In this document: in pieces, positions 46,201 to 64,000 of the stretch | Position numbering within the stretch: the first letter of the stretch is position 1 | Layout: every line of letters begins with the position of its first letter | Assembly (NCBI GenBank): GCA_001949185.1 | Contig: BDGG01000008.1 | Location: forward strand, 803,648 to 867,647 | DNA: 64,000 nt | Origin: Ramazzottius varieornatus | Taxonomy: Eukaryota; Tardigrada; Eutardigrada; Parachela; Ramazzottiidae | Reading direction: 5' to 3' | Notes under the pieces: generated by a model | Seen by the model: only the letters and a program-made list of their open reading frames with translations | Database searches by the model: none | Told to the model about the DNA's origin: nothing | Position numbers and translations under genes: made by a program

Positions 46201-48673
46201 GAGCTTGTTTCTCCGGGATTACTCTTCTTGAAATACACTCGGACCCGCTTAATCGAACATTTATGGACTAATAGACAAGATACCTCCAGCTGATCAAACG
46301 TATTGAGCCTTGAATCCAACCGCTTGAACGTTTTAACACCGCAGGTGTGAAAACATCGGATGACTCGGACCATTCGGTGGATTCTTGTTATATGGTATCA
46401 TTGATCGTCCACACGTCGACGAGAAGAATTGGGGATAAAATTAGATCGTTTCCAATCTATGCAGCGTCTTTGGCCGTATTTGAGTTTATTTTGACTCTTA
46501 GTTTCTGGAAAATTGAACCAAACCGTCATCTCAAGTCCCGCATTGATATTTGAGCGGAGGTGTGCGCCACTTGGGAGAACGATCTGGTTCAAATAATTCT
46601 TCCACGTCCCAAATGTTGATCATAAAGTGTCCTTGTGGACAGGGGAGTCTGCGGAGCAGGAAATTGGTGGAGTTTTGTTTCCAACTCGCCCATTATTTTA
46701 CCAAGAATACGGCCTTCGACAATTGATCGGGAAGGGTACCGCGTACGCGTCGTTACGAGCGGAAGCGGCCTATTCTTTACGCGTAGAGAAAGGGCAGAGC
46801 CATTTGGCCTACTTGCTCAAGAATATTAATGCAAATTGAATTAGAAACTGGTCCAAGAACCCCCACAATGTAACTCCTTTCGATAGACCGGGTCGTATCT
46901 GCGTCACGATCTAGCGAAATTTTCTTTGCACTTCGCGGCCTCAAGGGACCTTTTTCTGTCCATCGTTCGTTGGAAAGGCCTCGTTCATAAGTGTGCAATG
47001 ATTACTGATACAAACTCACCACGTCGATGAGCTGCGTCAACGCCATTCCGAAAGTGACCGTCAGCGGTTCCGTGTGATTCTTGGCCGGACGGACCGCGCT
47101 GTTGTAATCTGCAACAGTGCAGAGCATTATCATTGAGCAGCAATGGTGCAATTAACAAGCCATTTGCTTAGACTGGGAACTCGTTCAACAAGCGCATCGT
47201 CTTCAACAGAAAATTTCGCTTGGAAAATTTCGAGGAACCATTGCTGCTTTCGAAACCCATCTAACCACAGACGACGGTCATGGTGGACAGCTACGTACTT
47301 TCCAGTAAGTAATCCATTAACCGATACTCGTGCTCATCCGCTCCGGCTTGGCGAGCTACAACGAATCAAAGCTTCGTCATTTGCTGGCCGAGAACCCATT
47401 ACGACAACAAATGAGATCCTTCCAGTCAATGGAAATATCTCCCTCAAAGACAAGACTCATCAGAAAACATTCCGGTGCATACCGACGAACGTTTGACAAC
47501 TTCCGCTTGACCATATAGCAACCCATATCAACAGCAAGAAAACTTTGGCCATATCGCACACGGTCAACAAAATTCATTGAAGTTACAGCAAAACGAGGGC
47601 CCGATCTGTTGGGGACGACCTATGGGCGAAAAGCTCCAAGACCACGAATATTCGTGGCCAAGTCGAATGATGAGTTTTGAGATACCGCAATATCAAAACA
47701 ATAGGACAGCTGAAAAAAGGAGTGTGTGCGTCTCTCGATATTCTTTTCCGGTGGAACAGGATGAGCGGGTAGGCTGTTGAGCGCTCAGAGAAAAAGGGAA
47801 TGAATGAGCATTGCCACTTGACAAGTCACATCTCCCTCTTATATGCACAAGGCCCATAGGCGGAAAGTACCACACAGCCCCACAGAACAGGAAACATATG
47901 TTGCGAAAACACGGAAATCAATGCAGGCTGAAAAATACCTAAAGACTCATGACCATCTTATCTGATCGCCAAATGTCCCCCCCCCCCAAACCAAAACAGT
48001 CCCATCAATGCGTCTATTCCAGAAAACTCGGCATCGTACGTACAGCAACTTTATGCCTCCTGTACGCACTTGCTTACTATGCCGATCGAAAGTAATTTAT
48101 CTGACAGTAAATTGAGTTTTCTTTTTCAAGTATGGTCAAGATTGTTGTCTGGAACGGTTTACTTAAAAAATTTGATGATCCTGGTCTTTCTGACGTCTCA
48201 CCTCCAGCTATGATGACTGTTCCCATGAAGAGCGCTAGACTAAGGCCAGAGTATTGCCGAACTGTCATACTGTTCAAGTCTCTCGGATCGGCATGGCGGA
48301 AGCTTTCCCATCCCTCGCATAGAGTTCCAATGCAGGAAGCCTAAACAAATCACAATCCATAAAGTATCGGCAAACATTGCGACATTTTACTAACTGATCC
48401 CCAGTAAAATTAATGGGTTCATAAGAAAAACATTCCAGAAGCCTGATCATATCAAGCGGAACCCATCAGTTTTACGCGATATGCCATCTCAAGAAGACAA
48501 GAGCAATATGTCACATGCCAGAAAGAAACCCAGTCCACATTAGCCGCAGCCGGAAGGAGGCGAATGTTTGTTTCTTTTCTGTAAAACTTCGATCTTGTAT
48601 TGTGCTTACTTGTAGGGAAGGTCGGCTGTATCAGATTCTGCCCAAGAACCGGAAGTGCCAAGGCAAACACCAT
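43299..48673 (-). CDS. Nicotinic acetylcholine receptor, alpha7-like subunit
   Basis: Fourteen exons were traced from 47108 to 43299 with matching phases: 47108-47020, 46060-46032, 45952-45846, 45748-45730, 45647-45588, 45521-45472, 45382-45335, 44994-44966, 44862-44789, 44722-44688, 44617-44472, 44400-44350, 44252-44207 with 44144-44092, and 43883-43299. Features: [28 protein letters not shown], Cys-loop [15 protein letters not shown], loop C with the vicinal pair FYSCC (spliced T|GC), then [20 protein letters not shown], a normal pore [14 protein letters not shown]3, and the [16 protein letters not shown] loop and TM4. The vicinal Cys pair marks an alpha, ligand-binding subunit. A signal-peptide exon ([13 protein letters not shown], 48673-48610) is phase-compatible but the N-helix exon between it and 47108 was not found, so the 5' end is tentative. 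Confidence 0.9.
43921..44033. repeat. Foldback intron repeat, copy 11 (well preserved)
   Basis: Outer arms GCCGGCAAACGAAACATGC and GTACGTTTCGTTTGCCC; inner stem TTCAAGTGGCGCATGC and GCATGCGCCACTTGAG. It lies in the 208-bp intron 43884-44091. Confidence 0.88.
46513..46593. repeat. Foldback intron repeat, copy 12
   Basis: Arms TTGAACCAAACCGTCATCTC and GAGAACGATCTGGTTCAA, with a right inner stem GTGTGCGCCACTTGG; the left inner stem has decayed. It lies in intron 46061-47019. Confidence 0.75.
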
Positions 48674-49544
48674 TCCGGCTTTCAAAGACGCACATCGCCG
48701 CAATGAAGAACCTCGGCTAGCTCTTTATTAACCGACCGATGGCAGTCGTCATCGATCTGGAAAGATGAAGAAAAAGCAGATGAGCAGCGGGAACTCATGT
48801 GTAAAACAGACATACGATAGGGGACGAGCCGTAATAGTGTTAAGGATACAGAGTGTATCGGCGGCAGTTTCCCCACCAATCACATCTCATCTCATGGCTA
48901 TATAGAGAGTGTTCCAGACCAGTGGATACACTGCCGCTAATGTTGCGACACGATCGACTTTGAATTTTCTGAAATCAATTGGGGCCGCAGTATTCCGTCG
49001 GCTGAACGATTATGTTCAATTTTCCCATCCCGCGTTTCTGGCTCCGGAGGAAGACCGGAAGAACTTGCGACCGCGCATCATCGGCGCACAGTGCGTGCTT
49101 ACAGTGAATCATCGTCTTGTTACACTGGCAAACCCATGTCGAGGACTCCAATGCCTAACGGTCAGACAATCGACAGTAATTTCTAGGCCTCGGTCGACTG
49201 CTGACGCAAGCCAGTTCATGTCAAGTGGGGTTTTGAGACGCAGAAAGGTATCAGACTTCAGTGTACGTATCCAAAGAGGGAATCCTAGTTCGAAACCTCT
49301 TTTGGGTCCCCTCTTTGACGATTCCCAAGAGCTTTCTTTAGTGAGGGAACGATCATCGAGTGCCGAGCAGACAACTGAAGAGGTTTTTCTCTCGAGAACT
49401 CATGCATGTATTCATGCGACGCATAATTACCCCGTTTGATTGACGCCGTCGATGACTGACAAGTGGCGATCCAAAGTGCGAACCTCCGCATTGGAGCTTT
49501 CCGGGCTTTTCTTTACGGTAAAGTTATCGACAATAATTGTACTT
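48674..49544. other. Intergenic, no supported gene
   Basis: A plus-strand ORF of 176 codons (48909-49439) has no recognisable domain, mixed composition and no splice support, so I do not call it a gene. Confidence 0.5.
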
Positions 49545-49616
49545 GGGTCAGTAGTCTAGGGGTATGATACCTGCTTTGGGTGCAGGTGGTCCGGGGTTCA
49601 ATTCCCCGCTGGCCCC
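49545..49616 (+). tRNA. tRNA-Pro (anticodon UGG)
   Basis: A 72-nt cloverleaf: acceptor GGGTCAG pairs with CTGGCCC (one G-U), the anticodon stem CCTGC/GCAGG encloses TTTGGGT with TGG at 49577-49579, and the T arm CGGGG/CCCCG encloses TTCAATT. The A box is TAGTCTAGGGG and the B box GGTTCAATTCC (49595-49605). The discriminator is C and no CCA is encoded, as expected for a nuclear eukaryotic tRNA. It decodes CCA/CCG-type proline codons. Confidence 0.97.
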
Positions 49617-49617
49617 G

Positions 49618-49622
49618 TTTTT
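49618..49622 (+). terminator. RNA polymerase III terminator
   Basis: A TTTTT run one base after the tRNA-Pro discriminator. Confidence 0.9.
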
Positions 49623-50584
49623 AGCTCTCATAGACAAGTCCTCCCCAGACTTCCCTTGCAGTGGCTGAATGAACTTTTTCAACAGAAAACTCTCTGGACC
49701 GGTGCGTCCCATTCCGAATGGCGCAGAGAAGGAAAAGCCTTGCCCGTCCATCCCAGGATCGTTCGAGCTGTCCGTAAGTAGTCGTTTACAGCGCAATCTA
49801 AAGAAAGAAACCAGGTAAATACTCAGACGATTACACTGCCTAAAGGTGCGAATCTCAAGAAGAAACTTCTACTGGGATACATCATGGTGCAAGTCCCGAA
49901 AATAGGATTAGGCCCCTACAAGTTCAACCGAACGTTCCATGACTTCCATCTACCGGTTCCGACGGCACGCATGATCCCCCGGCACAGTTACGGTATCCTT
50001 CCTCCAGCGATAAGCCCCTAAACATAGAGTTCCTGTCTCCTGTCGTTAGATCTGAAAAAAGATAAAACGGGTACGATCACGCGAGTCAACATTGAACTCA
50101 CTCAACCCAATGGTCAAGAAAACCAAAACAAATCGGGTCAACAGCACCCTTGAACCGACCGGGCCGCAGTCCTACAACGGATTAGCCACAGCAGTTGCGA
50201 GTGCGTTATTTAGTCGAATCGAAAACGACATCCTGCAGTTCCTAATGATTGATTGTTGATAACCGTGGATGGGAGGCCCGTGCTGCCTACGCAGCTTACC
50301 GGTCCGTCCATGCTGATCTGGTCCCGTAAGCTCGTGCATCAGCAACGCTGTCCGGGTCGCGTCTTGGGGAATTTAGGGCCTTCAGATTTTCCCCTCTCGA
50401 ATAATGTTTTGAAGTTTTTTGTTTGTATAGTAGTAGTCTGGCAGTCTGCAAGTTCTTCTTCGTCTACGAGTCAGACTCCCGCTGGCAATGTTCTGTTGTT
50501 CTTGCAGCGTCGATTCTCAACTGAACGCGAATCTCTGTCTCACAGTTATCCTCACGGCTTCGGATAAACAGCAAACACCCCAGC
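49623..50584. other. Intergenic, no supported gene
   Basis: Short ORFs only. It leads into the 5' side of the small ORF at 50585. Confidence 0.5.
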
Positions 50585-50941
50585 ATGATCCATCTTCCTG
50601 GCAGTCGCGTGGAAATTAACAGCGACGCAGACTTCGAAGCATGCAAAAAGATATACCTGGAACAGCGAGCGGCGGAGAAGCGGAAGAAGGAGGAAGAGGA
50701 GCGACGGAACAGGCCAGCTGACGCCCGGATAACACCAGAAGCAGAGTGCGCCACTCCATCTAACACAGATAGTAAAGAGCCCGATGCTCACGGAAGACAT
50801 CCTGCTGCACCATTGCGTCGAACGAAGAAACTGACTGGCATTACCTTAGATGGGACTCCTTCCCCAGCGAATTATACCGGTCCTGTAACGAGGCAAAGAC
50901 AACGAGCGAGTCAAGCTGCTCAGACATCCTCCGACACGTAG
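50585..50941 (+). CDS. Small basic/acidic charged protein, 118 aa, unrecognised
   Basis: An intact ATG-to-TAG frame of 118 codons. Residues about 10-45 are a strongly charged helix (EACKKIYLEQRAAEKRKKEE); the second half is basic and hydrophilic with RRTKKLTGITLDGTPSP and a Ser/Gln/Arg-rich end. No transmembrane segment or known domain. It could be a stand-alone small protein or the last exon of a longer one; no convincing upstream exon was found. It lies tail to tail with WDR7. Confidence 0.5.
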   Translation: MIHLPGSRVEINSDADFEACKKIYLEQRAAEKRKKEEEERRNRPADARITPEAECATPSNTDSKEPDAHGRHPAAPLRRTKKLTGITLDGTPSPANYTGPVTRQRQRASQAAQTSSDT

Positions 50942-51438
50942 CCAGACAGTACTCTCTGACGTAACTGTGGAGTGTAGAAGTATTCTTTTGGTTCTTCTGA
51001 TCTGCTTCTCTTGTGTAAACTGTGATAAAATGTTCGTTACGAGCCCTTGACCGCCGTGTGTTATCACTGAGAAATACAGGGAAGAATTAGAATTCTTGAT
51101 GAGGACTACGACGTCGACGAGTTACAGTTGATTCGCGGCTCGAAAGCTGCAACCGGAAGTCATTTTGAAATCGGCCTGTATAAATTGCTCAAGTGAATCA
51201 TCCATTTTATTTACCGATACAGCAATAGTAACCAGACCATGAGACAAAACGTGCTTCTGTGTACTCATAATAAAAACTAAAATAAATATAACCATTGTAC
51301 GATCACACAGGGAACAGCGTATATCACAGCACGACGGAATGTTAAAACCTCAACGTAAACTCAGTTTTGCTGTCGTATACATTGGCACAGACCAAGGAAC
51401 CCGCGCCAGTTCCCTACCGTCCCTACTATATCAAATCC
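50942..51438. other. Tail-to-tail intergenic spacer
   Basis: AT-rich 3' sequence of the 50585 ORF and of WDR7; nothing else seen. Confidence 0.6.
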
Positions 51439-59976
<8,538 letters not shown>

Positions 59977-60779
59977 ACTTGTCCAAGCTGATTGTCGCCG
60001 GCTGTACGTCGAATTTACAGTTTTATTTTTTGAAACAGTCCTTGGAATCTGGTTGCTCGAAAGGAAGCTATGTCGCTGTCGATCATGATTCGCCTTTGCC
60101 TTGTTGTTCTTTTATGTTTTATTTGATATGTGGAATATTATTTTCGATGTTGATGTTTCTATTTGAACGTGGTTTAATGATTTTATAGCTCTGATTTCTG
60201 TTTCGAACACAGTGCAATGCAAGGTAATGCAATGTCGCTTCTCCCGCCGCTCAGCTGAGGTCTCTTCCATTTTATGATAAAGCAGCACCTGATCGTTCGC
60301 CGTGTTCCTCTGGCTCGTAATTTCATTCGAACAAATCTCGAGAACTTCTGTCTATTGACAACTCAGAAGCAGAGTCAGAAAGACTGGAATTTTCAATGGA
60401 GAAAACTTCCGCCTCACTTCCTTCTTGCGAAACAGCAACTTTCCTCTTCCTACTCATTATGTTCGTGCGAGCTCGACCATACTTTACCAAAGGGCTTTGA
60501 TTTGCCCATCTGCTATCACGAACCTGGCCTACAAATTCACCAGTTTCTTCTGCAAAGCACTCTGGGGAACAAAGGATCCTAGTATTGGACACAAACTTAT
60601 TACTGGTAAACTGGCCATATCAGCAGCAAGCTCTAATAGCTTAACAAGAAACAAAAACCTTCTGCTACCATTGCAATGTGCTGTGGAAAGGACAAGAAAG
60701 AAAAACAAAGCCACCAAATCGAGTGTGAAAGAAGCATTCACAAAAAGTACCTTGAAGAACCTAATTTCTAGCTACCTCA
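59977..60779. other. RAC1 3' UTR and spacer to HSP90
   Basis: AT-rich 3' sequence of RAC1, then a stretch with overlapping ORFs on both strands (60323-60592 minus, 60425-60847 plus). None has a recognisable domain. Confidence 0.5.
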
Positions 60780-63700
60780 TCAATCGACTTCCTCCATCTT
60801 TCCGGCTTCTTCGTCACCTTCCAGCGGTGGGACATCGTCAAGGTTGACAGCGTCATCGTTGCCAGCATCTCCCGCTCCTTCCTGCTCGTCGATACCCAAG
60901 CCCAGCTTGATCATGCGGTAGATACGGCTTGCGTGGGTCTGAGGATCTTCCAGCGAGAAGCCAGAGCTCAACAGCGATGTCTCGAACAAGAGCACCACCA
61001 AATCTTTCACCGACTTGTCGTTCTTATCTTGGTCGGCCTTCTGGCGCAAGCTTTCAATGATGGGATGGTCGGGGTTGATCTCGAGGTGCTTCTTGGCGGC
61101 CATGTAGCCCATGGTGGAAGTGTCGCGAAGAGCTTGGGCCTTCATGATGCGCTCCATGTTGGCGGACCAGCCGTACTGGCTTGTGACGATGCAGCACGGT
61201 GTCGAGACCAGGCGGTTGCTGACAGTCACCTTCTCCACCTTCTTGTCCAGAATGTCCTTCATCACCTGCAAGAGAAACCGGCCCCATTCACCTTCGGTTC
61301 AGAGAAACACAGCACCACAGTTAACACCAATACAACAAAGAGCAGCATGGTGGTCACCAGAAAATTCTACCAATCAAATCAACACCTCCAAGAAATTTCC
61401 AGAACTCAACGTGATTTGTCTTGATTGGTACTTACAGCTACATTACTGCAACTGTATAAAGAGACTGCCACACAGTAAAGTAATCAGAACAAAGCTGGAC
61501 AAGGAGACAAACTCGGCTGTTACGAACTTCTTACCTTGCATAAGCCTTCGAACTTGGACTTTGCTTCCTCAAACTTCTTCTTCTCGTCTTCGTCTCCAGG
61601 AAGCTCTAGTCCTTCCTTGGTGATGGCAGTCAAGGTCTTGCCGTCGTACTCCTTCAGCTGCTGAACGGCGTACTCGTCGATAGGATCTGTCATGTAGATA
61701 ACTTCCAGGTCGCGCTTCCTCAGTCGTTCAACGAAGGGCGAAGTGGCCACCACTTCCTTGTTCTCTCCTGTGATAAAGTAGATGGCTTTCTGGCCTTCCT
61801 TCATGCGGCTGACGTATTCTTTGAGAGAACTCATCTCATCGCCGCTCTTGGAAGTGTGGTAGCGGAGGAAGTCGGCCAACTTCTTGCGGTTGGTGTGGTC
61901 TTCGTGGATGCCCAACTTCAAGTTCTTGCCAAACTGCTCATAGAACTTCTTGTAGTTGTCCTTGTCTTCGGCGATTTCGTCAAAGAGATCGAGACATTTC
62001 TTGACTAGGTTCTTGCGAATGACTTTGAGGATCTTGTTTTGCTGAAGCATCTCACGGGAAATGTTCAGGGGAAGATCTTCAGAGTCGACAACACCTGCAC
62101 ACAAGTCAGGTCAAACGTTAAAACCAACAAACCAACCGAAGAAACTGATTCGATCACCATACGAATCAAATGAAAATTTCGCATTCGACAGTTGACAATT
62201 CAACTTAAAACATCAATCAAGCCAACGCACCTTTGATGAAGTTCAGGTAGTCGGGGATAATGTCTTCGCAGTTCTCCATGATGAAGACGCGGCGAACGTA
62301 CAGCTTAATGTTGTTCTTCTGCTTCTTATTTTCGAAGAGATCGAAGGGAGCACGACGAGGGCAGAAGAGAAGGGCGCGGAACTCCAGCTGGCCTTCGACG
62401 GAGAAGTGCTTAACAGCCAAGTGATCTTCCCAGTCGTTGGTCAGGCTCTTGTAGAACTCTGCATACTCTTCCTGGCTGATGTCTTCGGGGTTGCGAGTCC
62501 ACAGAGGCTTGGTCTTGTTCAACTGCTCGTCCTCTTGGTACTTTTCCTTGATCTTCTTCTTTTTCTTCTTGTCCTTGTCTTTGTTGTCCTCACCTTCCTC
62601 ATCTGAACCGACATCTTCCACTTTGGGTTCTTCGGAGTCGTCCTTATTCTCGGCGTCTTTCTTCTCCGACTTATCACCTATATCAACAAACAACCCCAAT
62701 CAGAATCTACCAAAACTCGACAGGTCCACCAGAAATTTCTAGAACCTGGGCAACCAAACCCGGCAAGACCACTTCTCCAAGTGGCGCGTGCATTCGATGT
62801 TGTTGGCTGGAAGCGTGCGCTACCAAGAAAAACTATCTTGTGAATTTTCCAAGTGGCGCACGTTTTCAGCCGATAACACTGAATGAGTGCGCTACCTGTG
62901 GGAGCAATCTTGCAGAGTTCGTTTCCCAGCTCCTGTCTGCACATCCGACCAGAAATGGGCTTCGGAACTTACCTTCGGGAACAGTTTCGTCTTCAACTTC
63001 CTTCTCACGTTCCTTGTCGACCACCAGGTAGATGGGGTAGCCGATGAACTGCGAATGCTTCTTGACAATCTCCTTCAGCTTCTTCTCTTCGACGTAGTCC
63101 GCTTGGTCTTCTTTCATGAAGAGGATCATTTCCGATCCACGGCCGAGAGGCTCGCCATGGTCAGGTCGGATGGTAAAGGAGCCTCCAGCAGATGACTCCC
63201 AGATGTACTGCTCGTCGTCGTTGTGCTTGCTGCGGACCACCACACGATCTGCCACCAGGTATGCCGAGTAGAAACCGACACCAAACTGCCCGATCATACT
63301 GATGTCTGCGCCAGCTTGCAGAGCCTCCATGAAGGCCTTGGTACCAGACTTGGCAATCGTACCTGAGAAATAAAAGCACCACGAGTATTATTTCATCTTC
63401 AAGCGACAAATTCCAGAGAATTCTCGTTTCTTCCAGATTTTTCTCTATGTATTCTACGGTATTTTACCCAAGTTGTTGACAAGATCAGCCTTGGTCATGC
63501 CAATGCCCGTGTCACGTATGGTGAGGGTTCGGGCCTCCTTGTTGGGTGTGATCTTGATGTAGAGGTCTTTGGCGCTTTCCAGCTGCTTGGGATCGGTGAG
63601 GGAGAGGTATCGCACCTTGTCCAAGGCATCGCTGGCGTTACTGATCAGTTCTCGAAGGAAGATCTCCTTGTTGCTGTAGAAGGTGTTGATGATCAAGCTC

Positions 63701-63862
63701 ATCAGCTGCAAACAGAAGTACAAGGATATTTAATATCGATCCATCGAAGCTTCTGGAAACTCACCCAACACCGGCAAATCAGGATTATATTCTTACCTGA
63801 GCGATTTCGGCCTGGAACGCAAAGGTTTCAGCCTGTCCTTCGTTCTGGTTCTGATCAGCCAT
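60780..63862 (-). CDS. HSP90: Cytosolic heat shock protein 90, 728 aa
   Basis: Six exons (63862-63797, 63705-63468, 63362-62973, 62677-62231, 62094-61535, 61265-60780) are in phase for 728 residues. The N-terminal GHKL ATPase domain shows [53 protein letters not shown] and [16 protein letters not shown] charged Glu/Lys linker follows ([19 protein letters not shown]). The middle domain has [20 protein letters not shown], and the C-terminal dimerisation domain ends with the MEEVD motif that recruits TPR co-chaperones, proving a cytosolic paralogue. It folds kinases, steroid-type receptors and many other clients with ATP hydrolysis. An acceptor (TTTTTTAG at about 63903) just upstream of the ATG implies a 5' UTR intron, common in HSP90 genes. 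Intron 3 holds two foldback copies. Confidence 0.98.
62742..62842. repeat. Foldback intron repeat, copy 15
   Basis: Left arms GGGCAACCAAACCCGGCAAG and CTCCAAGTGGCGCGTGC; right arms GCGTGCGCTACCAAG and AAAACTATCTTGTG. It lies in HSP90 intron 62678-62972, directly joined to copy 16. Confidence 0.83.
62841..62932. repeat. Foldback intron repeat, copy 16
   Basis: Left stem TTTTCCAAGTGGCGCACG, then CAGCCGATAACAC, right stem GAGTGCGCTACCTG and outer GCAGAGTTCGTTTCCCAG. The outer right arm also pairs with the outer left arm of copy 15. Confidence 0.83.
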
Positions 63863-63885
63863 ATTCGACCTTCAGACGCGGATCC

Positions 63886-63893
63886 TTCGGGAA
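63886..63893. promoter_or_regulatory. Heat-shock-element-like dimer near the HSP90 start
   Basis: TTCGGGAA fits TTCnnGAA, two inverted HSF units, 24 bp upstream of the HSP90 ATG and probably within the 5' UTR exon. A third unit is not obvious, so it may be fortuitous; the real promoter likely lies beyond the 5' UTR intron, off the window. Confidence 0.3.
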
Positions 63894-64000
63894 AGGAGAA
63901 ATCCTAAAAAATACGTGTGAAAAGGGAAAATAGGTTGCAATCGAGAAACTCGGAGGAGCGAGACCGTTCCAACGCGAAAGTAGATTTTCTCTGCCAGGAC

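Noticed and set aside
47981-47993. Run of C bases
   Set aside because: Simple homopolymer, possibly a sequencing artefact; no sign of function.
48909-49439. 176-codon plus-strand ORF
   Set aside because: No domain, no splice or promoter support and mixed composition; likely chance.
60933-61424. Plus-strand ORF of 163 codons, and others at 62887-63195
   Set aside because: Antisense shadows of HSP90 exons, produced by their biased codon use.

Overview
The window looks like compact nuclear DNA from an invertebrate animal. Genes are split by many canonical GT-AG introns, mostly 50-110 bp, and the proteins are clear animal orthologues: a cytosolic HSP90 ending MEEVD, RAC1, WDR7, POLR2G, PRIM2, ITPA, ZNF706 and nicotinic receptor subunits. 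Introns, metazoan Cys-loop receptors and an internal-promoter tRNA exclude bacteria. I cannot fix the phylum; gene density, short introns and tandem ion-channel and UNC-93-like genes would fit an ecdysozoan or another small-genome invertebrate. All exon borders were read by eye (about 1-2 nt error). Most multi-exon models below were checked for reading-phase agreement across every junction.

Layout: 0-2.6 kb, 3' part of an unrecognised proline/serine-rich gene (-). 3.5-8.1 kb, ZNF706 (-), ITPA (+), a BTB-BACK protein (-) and CSTF2 (-). 9.0-16.2 kb, a ten-exon unrecognised single-pass membrane protein (+). 18.2-19.3 kb, a PHOSPHO-type HAD phosphatase (+). 19.5-26.2 kb, a tandem pair of 17-exon MFSD11/UNC-93-like transporters (-), the upstream copy apparently broken. 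26.8-31.0 kb, ABHD17 (-) and the primase large subunit PRIM2 (+). 31.4-35.7 kb, a small uncertain gene, an inverted scrap of POLR2G, POLR2G itself (-), an inverted-repeat element and HSD17B12 (+). 35.9-39.4 kb, two unrecognised ORF genes and a coding-like island. 39.5-48.7 kb, two adjacent nicotinic receptor subunits (-), one non-alpha with an odd pore and one alpha7-like. 49.5 kb, tRNA-Pro(UGG). 50.6-64 kb, a small basic protein (+), WDR7 (-), RAC1 (+) and HSP90 (-).

The genes do not form a pathway; this is an ordinary mixed housekeeping and neuronal stretch. The most striking feature is a foldback repeat about 100-130 bp long, with a core stem AAGTGGCGCAC...GTGCGCCACTT and outer arms like GGCAAACAAACTCGACAAG. 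I count 16 copies, in ten different genes. Every copy lies inside an intron and none was seen between genes. Host introns of several single copies are 200-212 bp, against 50-110 bp for most others. This is either a MITE family tolerated only in introns or something closer to an introner-like element. At least three further small inverted-repeat families are also present.
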